Source: Allacma fusca | Taxonomy: Eukaryota > Arthropoda > Collembola > Symphypleona > Sminthuridae | Direction of reading: 5' to 3' | Assembly (NCBI GenBank): GCA_947179485.1 | Contig: OX359245.1 | Coordinates: forward strand, 77,301,067 to 77,365,066 | DNA length: 64,000 nucleotides | Shown: piece after piece, positions 33,117 to 45,473 of the stretch | Layout of the letters: each line of letters opens with the position of its first letter | Position numbering within the stretch: the stretch's first letter is position 1 | Position numbers and translations under genes: made by a program | Notes under the pieces: model-generated | Database searches by the model: none | Told to the model about the DNA's origin: nothing | The model's input: the letters and a program-made list of their open reading frames with translations, nothing else

Positions 33117-35269
33117 GAACTGCCTGTAATTACGCATATGTATATTCCTTTAAATAGGAAAACGTATCAAAGCAAGAGAGGAAAAGAGTGGGGGAATGTG
33201 TGTATGTGTGTGTGAATAGTGGAAAAGTGAAAAAAAAGAGTGATGGGTGTAATATGTAATGTGTGGAGGGGATCGGAGCTATATGACAAACATTCGAGGA
33301 ACACGCCATGCAATTTGTCATAGATAGAGGATCAGACGGGGGAAAAGAGAGAAAAAAGGCGAGGAATTGTTGAGCGCGTCCGAAATGCAGATGAGGATGC
33401 TCTAAGATTCTCCACGCCGAGCTCCAATCCTTTTGTTCTTTCCCCCAAAGTCCTCTCATCGACCTGCATTTCACACACATTATCATTACCCATTCTCTCC
33501 CGTGTCTTCGTCCTCAACGGAACAACACCACAATCCCCATTTCTCACCCCTGTCCTCCTATCGTCTATACTTCCACAGTCCACACCCCCTATAACAGCCA
33601 CCCTGAAGAATAATCAAATTTCAGATAATTACTCCAGAATTAAAAAATTTAAATTCCCCCGCCATATGAAAATTTGCCCCGAAATTAAAAATTGGAGATT
33701 TTAAATGGGATTTAACATGGGGTTTTTTAATGTTGACGTATCCCCCCCCCCCTGTAGAAATTTACACTTTTTATGGAGTGAAGATATGGTATATTGACCC
33801 TTCTCTCTGAGTGAGTGTTTTTGTTAAGAGAGCCGTAATAACGAGGGAGGACTGTAAAAGACACTGGATTCAAGTTCACCTTGTGGTCAGGTGTAATTTA
33901 TGGAGGACAATATGGTCCATTTGTCATCCCCGCGGAACTCCCTTCCCTCTTAGACAATTCCCAAAAGTCCTTTTTCCGCGTGTATCCATCATCCCTTCCT
34001 TCCTTCTTGCTCCTCATTCCCAGCAGTACAAAAGCCAGTCAATCATCTCTTTTTTCCCGCATCCCTTCCAAAGATCACTCATTTTAGAAAAAAATTACAT
34101 CTATACATTATTATTATTATTATTGGTGAAAAATTTGGGCATTCTTCTTATCTCTGGCATTTTCTAAAGGAACTTCAGAATTTTCAAATTTTCCCCTGAC
34201 TCAATCCTTAGAACTGTTTTTTTTTTAAAAAGGCCCTTATAATGAGCTATGTTGCTATAACGGAGGGTTTTGTACCATAAAAATGCTTGAAATGGGGCAT
34301 TGTGAGATTAGCAAAATTTTGGTCGAATTTGAAAACTTGGGATTTCTTATGGGATTTAACATGGGGAATTTGAGGTAAAACAGGGGGGACCCTTCTGGTA
34401 GGATCAAAATTCTGGAGTTTTGCGTTTGGGCTGTTATGGGCTTTGGATTTTTTTTGCAAATTTTTGCTCCTTAACGGACATCATTAGGTTTCGGAGGAGT
34501 ATGATTTTGATGTTGAGGGACGCCGCATGTGGAATATCAATTACAGACTCTGACAGAGCATTTAGTGAGTTAACGACTGGTGCATGTGTTTATGGCTATG
34601 TGGTGGGATAAAAGTGGTTGATTGTTGATGAGAGAGTCCGTGTGTTTTTTTTGCGAGCAATTAGCATGTTGAGAGATGAGGAATGAGTCGTGAGGGGCCA
34701 ATTAGCCCTTGGCTCGTTCAACTCTCGGGATCAGTGATTGGACTGATCCAGGAGCGATTTCACACTTGGAATTATCCCAGTGAGACGAATCTCACAGATT
34801 TGAGTGTAAGGATGTATGTATGTATGTATAGATAGTGGACATTTGATTGTACGTGTGGAATGGAGAGCTTTGGGTGTGTGTGAGCATTGGTTCCAGGACC
34901 CGGCCAATCCGTCTCAGTCCAAGCTCTCAACTCACTCGTCAACTTTCCCAATCACACTTGTCTTCTGCCAATTGCTCTCATTTCCTCATTCCCCTCCTCC
35001 AACACTTTCCATTCTCACTCCGCGCTTGCTCTAAAGTCCAGTCTTTGACTACTGCTCAGCTCCGCCGCTTTTCCCAATCAAGTATTTATTCCTTTTGTTG
35101 GATTGGCCAAGCTTTTAGTTATATGTCGAAAATTAAGGGGCAAAGTAGGATGAGATCCGAAGGGTTCATTTTTTAGACCAGGTTAGCCTTATAGCTGGAA
35201 CGTGTTTCAAAGTAAAGGTTGTACATTTTTTTTACTTATTTTTTGAATGTTAAATCGTAGGTATATGCA

Positions 35270-36230
35270 CTTCGCACGATAATTTGTCTTCAGCAAAATT
35301 ACACTTGAAAAACCAAACTCGTACTTGAATTTGGAAATGAACTTAAATTCAAGCAGGAATTCAAAACAGAGGTCAACTTGAACTTGAGCGTGGACTCGTA
35401 CTTGAAATTTAATGTGAACTCAAACTTGGAGTTGAACTTGAATTTAAACTTAAACTGGGACTTGTTCGTGCAATTAGGCGAACTTGGAATTGAAACTTGA
35501 AATTCAAGATTGAATTTTTATAGACACTCAAAGTTGAACTTGAGAGTAAACTCAATTTTAAGCCCACTTTGAAACTTGAACTTGAAGCTGCACTCAGTTT
35601 TTAGCCTACACTCAAAGTTAATTCTACACTTAAACTTGAACAATAATTTGAACCTACACTCAAACTTAAACTTAAATTTGAACAGGAATTTAAGCCTACA
35701 CGCAAACTTGAACTATAATTTGAACAGGAATTTGAACCTACACTCAAATTTGAACTAGAATTTGAACAGGAATTTGAACCTACACTCAAATTTGAAGCAG
35801 AATTCGAACCAGCACTCAAACTTGAACTACAACTAGCACATGCATTCAAATTTGAAGTATAATTCGAATCTACACTCAAACTTGAACTCCAACTTGAACC
35901 ATATTCAATCATGTACTAAAACTTGAACCTAAAATGAATTTATTTCATACAAAAACCAAACTGACTGCACTTCAACCAAAATTCAAACAAACTTTCAAAC
36001 TTGAGCGTATAAACTCAAAATACAATTCAAACTGCAGTGTACGCTCAGAATTGAACTTGACCTGAAAGCTTAAACTGCAATCGCAATATGAAATCGAAAT
36101 TCAAATTAATCTGAAAACTTACACTCAGACTTGAACTTGAATGAAACTTGAATAAAACTTGAATGAACCTTTAAACTCAAACATGAACTGGACCATGGAA
36201 GTAAACTCAAACTGCGTATCCCACTCAACC
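35270..36230 (+). repeat. Degenerate ACTTGAA/CTCAAACTTGAAC array
   Basis: Nearly a kilobase built from words such as aacttgaac, acactcaaacttgaact and gaacaggaatttgaacc, at irregular spacing. Open frames of NLNLNLN type on plus and Ser-rich type on minus are by-products. Confidence 0.9.
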
Positions 36231-36965
36231 CAATAGCACTTTCTAAGCTCAATCGCAGAAAACTACAGGGTCAAAAGTACCATTGAGAGTGTAAAGCTTC
36301 GGTAAACTGTCGTTTTGCGTATGAGTGTGAGAAAAAGAGGAGACAAAACGTTTTGGAAGTCCATTGAGGAGAAAGAGTGTGGGAGGTGATTGTTGATTTT
36401 GTGTCACTACAGTCTACGCGGTGACACCAGAAAAACGCTGGAATGTCCTGATGCTCCCCTAATAGCAGGGCTAATGCTTATATTTGAATGAAACTAAAGA
36501 CAAAGCCCTTGACTCTGCCCTCCTTCCAAGCTGTAATTGTGTGTGTGGTGATGAGATTGTATGACAAAAGGACGGAGACAGGACCACACCGGAGAGACAC
36601 CATTTGGCACTATGGCCCAGCAGAGCAACTCACACCAACCCTTTATCAGCCCAACTCCCAGTCTCACAAGTAGTCACAAGTCATTCAGTCCATTTTATTT
36701 ATTTTAATTCATTTCATTCAATTAAATCCCACAGTCAATTAAGGAACAAGGACACGCTTCATGCTCCATAATTACCCTTTTCATTCATTCATTTATTTTC
36801 AAATCTACCCATTCCCCCTCAAATGTACATCTCTCAAATGCAAAATGTGCTAAATCTCCAATTTCCCTCAAAACGGTCTAAAGTACATGCAAAGGAAAAG
36901 CAAACTCAGCTCTTCATTCTCAATAAAATTCAAACAATCTAAATCCCAAAGACAAATTTACCTTT

Positions 36966-37410
36966 ATGCAAAATGGGCTAAATGCACTTAAAATTTAATG
37001 CAAAAATGGGCTAAATGCACTTAAAATTTAATGCAAAAATGGGCTAAATGCACTTAAAATTTAATGCAAAAATGGGCTAAATGCACTTAAAATTTAATTC
37101 AAAAATGGGCTAAATGCACTTAAAATTTAATGCAAAAATGGGCTAAATGCACTTAAAATTTAATGCAAAAATGGGCTAAATGCACTTAAAATTTAATTCA
37201 AAAATGGGCTAAATGCACTTAAAATTTAATGCAAAAATGGGCTAAATGCACTTAAAATTTAATGCAAAAATGGGCTAAATGCACTTAAAATTTAATGCAA
37301 AAATGGGCTAAATGCACTTAAAATTTAATACGCAAATGGGCTAAATGCGCTTAAAATTTAATACCAAAATGGTCTAAATGCACTTAAAATTTAATGCCCA
37401 AATGCGATAA
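36966..37410 (+). repeat. 33-bp minisatellite, about 13 copies
   Basis: The unit contains AATGGGCTAAATGCAC and TTAAAATTTAATGCA. The period is exactly 33 bp (for example GGGCTA at 36975 and 37008). Central copies are identical or carry one change (atgc/attc); the last three copies are eroded. Confidence 0.97.
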
Positions 37411-37727
37411 ATTTTTGAAAGCAAATTGTTCTATATGCAGATTCACTAGATGTAATATTAAGGGTTAAATGTAAAAAATCAAAATGATCTATGTAAATTT
37501 TCTCAAAAAAAAAAGCAAAAATGGTCAAACTGTAGAACGTTCTTTAGTGTAAATTTTTATCACATTTTGCTTTTAGTAATCTCAGGATTTAGTCCATACA
37601 TTGCCTCTGCAGGGAGATGGTTTTTTTTTTTAAATTAGCTCATTTTGCCTTGGAGCGGAAAGTCCTGTGAAGAAGTTTACACTTAATTGTAAATGTAAAT
37701 ATAGACCATTTTGGATTCATAGGGAGA

Positions 37728-37768
<41 letters not shown>

Positions 37769-38454
37769 AATGTATAAGGAATTGTAGAGTCATATATGAG
37801 TGTGTTTGGAAAAGAGTTGGGAAATGTGCTGTAAAAAGGGGCTAAAAGTGGTGCAGTATAGGAATTGAATGTTGGCGTGTGGAGGAGTGATTGTGTCTTC
37901 TTTTATTCCTCAATTGAGCCTTTTCACGCTCAAACCTCAAATCTCTCTTGTTTTATTGTCCATTGTGTGAAAAGGAAAGAATGAGATGACCTTCTTTCTC
38001 ACACCTATTTGCCAACCCAGTCCCTTTCAGCCCAATAATCCTTCTTTTCAACTCCTGTACAAACACAACTTCTCTCATAAGGCTCAAAACTTCCCAACCT
38101 CATCATTAAAATATCAAAAATACTTTTTTTTTACAATCCTTGTCCATAAGCCCAGAAAATCCTGAAAAACCCTTGTAATTCCCTATTTACATTAAAGCAT
38201 ATATGGAGCTAAATGACCAGGATGATGAAGGTTCGCTTTAAAATCTAATGCGTACTATAGTGCCCTGTGATATAACCCCTTTTGCTTCCACTGGGCTTAA
38301 AACTAACTGCACACGACAAGTTTTAATTAGCTTCTGAACTGTTTTCCGAAAATATCCCCTTTTGCAGTTATTAACATCAGGCAGGGTAGGATTTTCTAAG
38401 GTTCTTAGCTTTCGGCGTTAAAATACTGTTACGTATAAAATGGAGCTGGATATT
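37411..38454. other. Non-coding; long TG microsatellite at 37731-37766
   Basis: A (TG)18 run lies in the middle of ordinary non-coding sequence. Before it are residual copies of words from the 33-bp array (caaaatgatct, gcaaaaatggtc). No gene seen. Confidence 0.6.
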
Positions 38455-39145
38455 TAGACCGTTTTGCTTTTAAGCAAAAATCCATTTAAAAATCAACGAT
38501 TTTTGTTTTCAAATTCAATTGCATTTAGAAAATTTTGCTTTCCGTTCAAAATGTACATAACGCATTTTGTTTCTTTTCAAAAGTTCATTTAAAAAGCAAC
38601 GATTTTTGTTTTCAAATTCAAATGCATTTAGAACAATTTGCTTTTCGTTCAAAATGTAAATAACCCATTTTGCTTTTTATCAAAATTTCATTTAAGAATC
38701 AACGATTTTCCTGTTCAAATTCAAACGTATTTAGAACATTTTGCTTTCCGGTCAAAATGTAAATAACCCATTTTGCTTTTTATCAAAAATTCATTTAAAA
38801 TACAATTTTCCTGTTCAAATTCAAAATCACTTGGAACAATTTGCTTTTCGTTCAAAATTGTAAATAACCCATTTTGCTTTTAATTAAAAATTCATTTAGG
38901 ATACGATTGCCCTGTTCAAATTCAAAATCATTTAGAACATTTTGCGTCTGGTTCAAAATGTAAATAACCCATTTTGCTTTTAATCAAAAATTCAATTAAA
39001 AATCAACGATATTTCTGTTGAAATTCATAAACATTTAAAACATTTTGCTTCCCGTGAAAATTGTAAATAGCTCATTTTGCTTTTAATCAAATATCAAATT
39101 TTTGAACGAAGTTACATTCACAGAGAAAAATGTGCTTGTAATTAG
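38455..39145 (+). repeat. About 100-bp tandem repeat, six to seven diverged copies
   Basis: Each copy carries CCATTTTGCTTTTAATCAAA, then attcatttaaaatcaacgat, ttcaaattcaaatgcattta and gaacattttgctttccgttc. The word cccattttgct recurs near 38669, 38769, 38870 and 38970, giving a period of about 100 bp. Copies differ by about 10-20 percent. Confidence 0.92.
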
Positions 39146-40640
39146 ACCATTTTGCTCCGAATAAAAAAAGAACTTCCCCAGCTTGCCTCCTCTTGACGTA
39201 AGGAACAAATGGCAGGGATGGAATTGTAAAGATAGCGTGAGGAATGGATTATTCCAGGAGCGGAATTTAAACCCAAATGCCCTGTGAGGTCAAAGCAATT
39301 GACGTGGACGGACGTCTGAATAGAAATAATCGAATGCTCTCTCAAGGGGTGCTTATTCTCATTTCTATTAGTTTTTTTCTCCTCCCATCTCTTCATATAC
39401 AGCCTAAGCTCATCTCTAGTATGTGAATGTTCATAAGCCAGAGCAAACTACAATAATTGTGAAAATACATGTGGAAGCCATAATAAGCATCCATACAGCA
39501 GGTGTATATGCACATGCATTGAAAATAATACAGACCTCAAAAACCACGTGTTTTTTAAGCCCCTGTACTACTAAAAAGCATTGCGTTTAAAATACAATAG
39601 GAAATTATTATTATTATTTTTACTACTACGACTACTGTTCCAGGATTTTTAAAGCTGCTCCTGGTCAAGGGGTAATTTCACAAGGGCCTTATGTTCCACG
39701 CTTTCTCTGTGTAATTTCTGCTCCAGAAAATAAGCCAGGCTTTGCGGACTGGCGGTGTCTCAAAGGGGAACTGAATCTCGGCCCGCATCCCAACATATCA
39801 ACTCATTAGTCTTCCTTAATGGCTCTCCAAAGATCGCTCCCAACCCCTTGCCTTTCAATGCGCAAGCTTAGGCTGACCGCATTGTCGTTAGAAAAGCCTC
39901 ATGTATTTATTTACACGGGCGTACATATTTGTGCAGACTGACCTTAGGAGGACGGTGCACCCTCTGGAAATTTTTATGGAGTGTGTGTTTTTGGGCCTGT
40001 TTTTATACCTGTTTAAGAATTTGATAAAAAAAAAATTTCATTTTTTTTTTTTTTTAAATTTTGGGGGAAAACTGGAAAATTTGTTTTTGAAAAAAATTTA
40101 AAGGAATTTTGGGTACTACGGGAATTATAGTGTGCTTGAGTGCGTAGAAGAATAGGGGTAAGATTTTGTATGTATATGTATGTATAAAGTGCTATATTGT
40201 ATTTGATGTTTTAATATACGCCAGTGATTGCGAGCCTTTTCCTGGGGTTAATGAGACTGAGGCTGACTGAGTGATTTGGTTGGAATGATTAGGGCTTATG
40301 GGAATAATCCTGTGAGAGGTTCCTATGTCGAATGTTCCACATGAAAAATGGAAATCCAAGCCAATCAAGTGTTATTTACTGGACTTTATGGGACTGCGGA
40401 TGATTTACCATTGGATTATTCACTGGGTTTTTTAGGTCTGGGATTTAATGGACATTATTATGTATACATACTTGTGGAGATTCGGCATTAGAATTCCTAT
40501 TGATTTCAAGTGTTTTGAGAAGGTCGTGACGAAGTCGGGCTTTGTCGCTTCCAATTCACAATCCGTATAGCTTTGAGCCAATCAGGGGGCTTCGGCTATT
40601 ATTTAAATACATGTCTTTATCAAAATATAGTGCCAGGGGT
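39146..40640. other. Non-coding, nothing identifiable
   Basis: No coding segment or array found. A somewhat GC-richer piece at 39700-39890 has no conserved reading frame. Confidence 0.45.
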
Positions 40641-41310
40641 GAGAACGGGTCAAGTGAGATGCTCAAGCTTGATAATTGTTCAAGTGCACTTGTATTTTTA
40701 TACTCAATGCCTTAAGATTTGAATTTTAGTATCTAATTTGAAAATAAGTTGTGTAGATTTTCAACTATGAAATTTAAATTGAACTTGAACTTGAAAATTC
40801 AAGTGATCAAGACGAGTGGTAATTTTGAGGATGGTTTCGTCATTGTAGTAAATTATTCGTCAAGTGCGACATTTTTGACGATTTTATTTGATTTGGAACT
40901 TTATTTTCAGGAGCTTCTTGAGATTCACTTGAGCTTTAGCTTCTGAAGTAAAACTTGATCTTGATCCAAACTTGGCTTGAAACTTGTCGATGATTCGAAC
41001 ATAACAAAGTTGAAGTGCGATTCGAAATCAGTCCCACCTTGATTTAACATAGTTCAAGTGTTACTTGAAATTTATCCCACCTTGCTTTAACAAAGTTCAA
41101 GTTTCACTTGAAATCACTGCCACCTTACCACAACAAAGTTCAAGTACCACTTGAACTATCACTCAAAATTTGATTTTCAAATGTAATTATAACTATCACT
41201 CAAAATTTGACTTTCAAGTGTAATTATAACTATCACTCAAAACTGAACTTTCAAGTCCCACTCCAAATCAACCCCTAACTAAAATCAAATACCCTACTTG
41301 AAGTCCCCCC
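40640..41310 (+). repeat. CAAGTG/CACTTGA degenerate repeat cluster
   Basis: TCAAGTG occurs at least six times (near 40649, 40679, 40798, 40859, 41048, 41211) and its complement CACTTGA three more, among looser ttcaagt/acttgaa words. It includes a tandem unit around aactatcactcaaaa (41150-41245). TCAAGTG/CACTTGA is also the core binding site of NK2-class homeodomain proteins. Confidence 0.75.
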
Positions 41311-41629
41311 AAAAATTGCAAAAATTACTCCATCACGTCCATACCTCCACTTAATAGCTAAATACAAACATTCAAATGCAATCACTTCCATATATCAAAA
41401 CATATCATCAGCGTATGTAAGTCCCTTGTTAATTTGTGTACTCTCCCTATGCTCCCCAATGTTAAAAAAAAGTTCAGTTCAAGAAGAGCAAGCAGCTATC
41501 TTATTACTAAAAGGTCTACGTACGTATTAACATTTATGATACAGAAAATATTGCAGACAAGTGGGTTATCTTTGGCAGGTCACTTGGGCTGTGCAATTTT
41601 ATGGGAAAATAAAATACGTGGATTATGTG

Positions 41630-42035
41630 TGACAGAGAGAGAGAGAGAGAGCGAGCGAGAAAAAAAGAGAAAGAGTGCGTGGGAAAATTATTATAAAATC
41701 CTATACATTCAAAAACGTAGATACTTAAAACGGTCTGGAGCAGAGAGATTCGCTCCTCAATTCCGCAATGAAGTTTTAGCAAAAGTGTAATTCTTTGGAC
41801 GTGTTCTTGGATGTAGTTAGAGAAAAATTAAATTGGAATTGAGGGGTATTGAGCTGTTTGTGAGAGAGTTGGGTGAGTGTGCGTTCGTGTGTGTGTGTGT
41901 GTGTGTGTGGAAAAAAGCAAGTGGAGGGACTTGACAGTGACAATCGCTCCGTCCCGCTGAGAGCCCCTCTACATTGTGCGAATGCATGAGAGCGGAGGTA
42001 GATCTAGGGAGTTGGATCGAGAGAGAGAGATGAAT
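41630..42035. repeat. GA and GT microsatellites
   Basis: (GA)n at 41631-41650, (GT)n at 41886-41908 and (GA)n at 42018-42029 in otherwise non-coding DNA. Confidence 0.9.
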
Positions 42036-42479
42036 CAAGGGAGGGAGATGAGCCAGTCGGAGGAAGATGATGGGAATTATCAATTGAGTTGTCTCATCAG
42101 ACGGAGAGGGCCGCGGTCTCTTTATTCTCTGTTCGGCCAAAGCCATAAATATCTCTCCCAAGCCACTGAACATCACACACTCTACATACCACAACCATTG
42201 ACCACTCCAATCCCCTCAATCCACTCTTTAACGTATAATAGACCCTAGCCATATGGACACTACACGAATCACACAGTCCATATACTCAGTCCAAACCTAT
42301 ACGTATACGTCAATCTCTACTCCCACTCATATTCCACATTCACATGGACACCTCCATTTTTATAGGGATGGCGAATTTTCTAATAGAGCAAGTAACAGCC
42401 AACATTTTCCAATATTTTCCGCGTTTTCATTCAATTTTCAAAAATAATGGTCAATTTTTTTGAACTTGTCAAATTTTTA

Positions 42480-43625
42480 CATTTCGCAGAGACACGTTGG
42501 GTTTCAAGGGTATATTTTAGGTATTATGGGTAATTTTTGGTTATTAAGGGTAACTTTTGGTTATTAAAGGTAACTCTTGGCTGTAATGGTAAATTTCTTT
42601 TATTAAATGTAACTTTTGGTATTTAAGGTAACTTTTGGTATTTAAGGTAACTTTTGGTATTTAAGGTAACTTTTGGTATTTAAGGTAACTTTTGGTATTT
42701 AAGGTAACTGTTGGCTATTGCGGACTGATTTTAGTTATTAAAGGTATCTGTGAGTTACCGAGGCTAACGTTTAGGTATTAAGGGTAACGGTTGGCAATTT
42801 TAAGGGCAAATTTTAGCTAAAAAGGGTAACGTCAAATATTAAGAGTATCCTTTGGTCAATCGCGGTAAACTCTGGTCACTACCGTAAAATTTGAGCATCG
42901 AGGATAAAATTTGGGCAGTCGAAATAACTTCAGAGTAATAGTGGTAAAATTTGGGTAGCCAAAGTCAATTTAGGGCACTAATGGTAAAATTTGGGCATTT
43001 GGAGTGAATTTTGGGCAATGATGGTAAAATTAGGGCGTTCGGAGTGAACTTGGGCAATAATGGCCAAATTTGGGCATTCGGAGGAAATTTAGGGAAATTA
43101 TGGTAAATTTTGGACAATCAAAATGGATTTAGGGCAATAATGGTAAAATTTGGCCATACGGAAGGAATTTCGGGCAATAGTTGTAATATTTGCAGTCGGA
43201 GTGGATTTAGGGCAATTGTAGTAAAATTCGGGCACTTTGAGTGGATTTAGATCAATAATGGCCAAATTTGGGCATTCGGAGGAAATTTAGGGCAATTATG
43301 GAAAATTTTGGACAATCAAAATGGATTTAGGGCAATAATGGTAAAATTTGGCCATACGGAAGGAATTTCGGGCAATAGTTGTAATATTTGGCAGTCGGAG
43401 TGGATTTAGGGCAATTGTAGTAAAATTCGGGCACTTTGAGTGGATTTAGATCAATAATCGCAAAATTAGGGCATTTGGAGTGAATTTAGGGCAATTGTGG
43501 CAACACTTCGGCACTCGGAGTGAATTTTGGTAATCCTGGAAAATATTGGGCATTCAGAGTGAATTTTGAGCAATTATGGTAAAATTTGGGTACTCGGATG
43601 TAATTTAGGGCAATGAGTTGGGGCT
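42480..43625 (+). repeat. Compound repeat block: 19-bp unit, then roughly 40-bp unit
   Basis: Five clean copies of a 19-bp unit (taacttttggtatttaagg) lie at about 42600-42715. A long degenerate zone of about 40-bp units follows (words ggtaaaatttgggcat, cggagtgaatttagggcaat). Inside it, 43057-43256 is repeated almost exactly at 43257-43457, a recent 199-200-bp duplication. Confidence 0.92.
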
Positions 43626-44149
43626 TCATACTCTCCATGTTTAAAAACCCTAGTGTTCTAATTGTAAGTGTCTGAAGTCTTAAATGTTCGAGGAACATGG
43701 GCAAAGACAGCCAGACAGTAGGGGCCATATGAGACGAGCCAGCCCTAGTCCAAAAGGAAAATATAAGGCCAGTGCTTATTCCCCTTGCCAAATGACTTGA
43801 TTAGAAAGGGAAGAGAAAAGGTAGAAAAAGGAAAGAGGAGTTTGGAGAGGATTGGAGGATCAATATTCCTCTTGTGTGATGAGATGGAGTTGATGGAAAT
43901 CAGATTTGTTTTTTATTTTGATTTCTGGAGGAGGAAAAGCAAAGTCAGAAGGCGTCCCGGCGTGGAGCAAGTCCATAAACATGCTAAGTCCTGCCGTAAC
44001 TCCATCCACTCTCTCTCTCCCTGTCTTCTCAAGAGAGAGAGAGAGAGATCGAAATAGAGAGAGCTCCTCCGATCTCTTCCCAGCCCTCGGACTCCGGTCA
44101 TTCCCAATATATTTACTGCTTTTATATACACACAGTCCTGTCTCCCCTC

Positions 44150-44186
<37 letters not shown>

Positions 44187-44580
44187 TCACTCACATCCCA
44201 CCAAATGAACAACTTTATTAAAATCCTACATTTATTAAAACTTATAACTTTTTATGTAGGAAAAAGAGCCACTGCCTCCAACTTGCAAATCAAACATCTG
44301 CTCGTAAATTACTTCTATTTGGAGGTCCAGGTCTCAACTCCGCATCGAACCAAAACTTCACAAAAAAATCTTCCCTCATAGAATCCCTTCTTACGCTCAA
44401 TCCAATCCTTACCAGATTTCTTAAAAAGTCTTCAAATTTCCAGGCCAAATTTTCCGAAAGCCAAACTTTTTTACTCACTGCCTATACACAAGGTCCTAAG
44501 AGCAGAAAATTTATTTTCCGATTCATTCCCCGGTCCTTCCGATGCTTGTGATTCTTGTGCGTTTGTAATGCTTTTTAAAA
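43626..44580. other. Non-coding with GA and CA microsatellites
   Basis: (GA) near 44031-44048 and (CA)n at 44153-44182. Open frames on either strand over 43785-44210 cross these repeats and look like chance. Confidence 0.5.
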
Positions 44581-44584
44581 AATG

Positions 44585-45300
44585 CGAGCTATTTTAGAAA
44601 ATGCATAGTATTTTAGAAAATGCATGGTATTTTAGAAAATGCATGGTATTTTAGAAAATGCATGGTATTTTAGAAAATGCATGGTATTTTAGAAAATGCA
44701 TGGTATTTTAGAAAATGCATGGTATTTTAGAAAATGCATGGTATTTTAGAAAATGCATGGTATTTTAGAAAATGCATGGTATTTTAGAAAATGCATGGTA
44801 TTTTAGAAAATGCATGGTATTTTAGAAAATGCATGGTATTTTAGAAAATGCATGGTATTTTAGAAAATGCATGGTATTTTAGAAAATGCATGGTATTTTA
44901 GCAAATTCAATGGTATTTTAGCAAATTCAATGGTATTTTAGCATATTCAATGGTATTTAGCACATTCAATGCTATTTTAGCATACGCAATGGTATTTGAG
45001 CATATTCAATGGTATTTTGGCACATTCAATGGTATTTTAGCAAATTCAATGGTATTTTAGCAGATTCAATGGTATTTTAGCATACGCAATGGTATTTTAG
45101 CATACGCAATGGTATTTTAGCAAATTCAATGGTATTTTAGCAGATTCAATGGTATTTTAGCAGATTCAATGGTATTTTAGCAGATTCAATGGTATTTTAG
45201 CATACGCAATGGTATTTTAGCATACGTAATGGTATTTTAGCAAATTCAATGGTATTTTAGCAAATTCAATGCTATCTTAGCAAATGCAATGCTATATGGC
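44585..45300 (+). repeat. Two-phase minisatellite: 19-bp then 20-bp unit
   Basis: About 16-17 nearly identical copies of gcatggtattttagaaaat (19 bp, 44585-44900) change at about 44900 to about 19 more variable copies of tggtattttagcaaattcaa (20 bp). The core tggtattttag is shared. The second part carries variants such as catacgc and cagattc. Confidence 0.96.
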
Positions 45301-45443
45301 CCGCCAGCCCTAATATGTGGTACGAACTTCCTTACTCCAGGCTTCAGGAAATTAAAGAGCTGTTCTTACAAAATTGAGATGAATTACTATTGAGTTTTTC
45401 TGTTTCTTCCAAGTTGCATTCTATACAACAGTTGTTGCTAAAT

Positions 45444-45473
45444 GCTATGACTACTGACAGGATCAACCAGGTA
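45444..45473 (-). pseudogene. Fragment matching the 5' end of 18S rRNA
   Basis: Read on the minus strand this is TACCTGGTTGATCCTG, then TCAGTAGTCATAGC. It is the universal start of small-subunit rRNA with one substitution and one missing base over 30 nt. The similarity stops there, so it is only a fragment. Confidence 0.6.

Larger units (their letters stand above)
28341..35265. other. Non-coding stretch with microsatellites
   Basis: No gene recognised. It holds GA/CT runs (31066-31080, 31964-31982, 32087-32102), a GATGAG/GATGAT run (31869-31921), a GATAAG cluster (33086-33116) and a C tract (33740-33752). Two short ATG-donor segments (29939-29946 and 31096-31106) are discussed as possible first coding exons of the downstream gene. 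Confidence 0.45.

Noticed and set aside
36966-37410. Regular 33-bp array as a CRISPR
   Set aside because: The whole unit is repeated with no unique spacers, and the window is eukaryotic.
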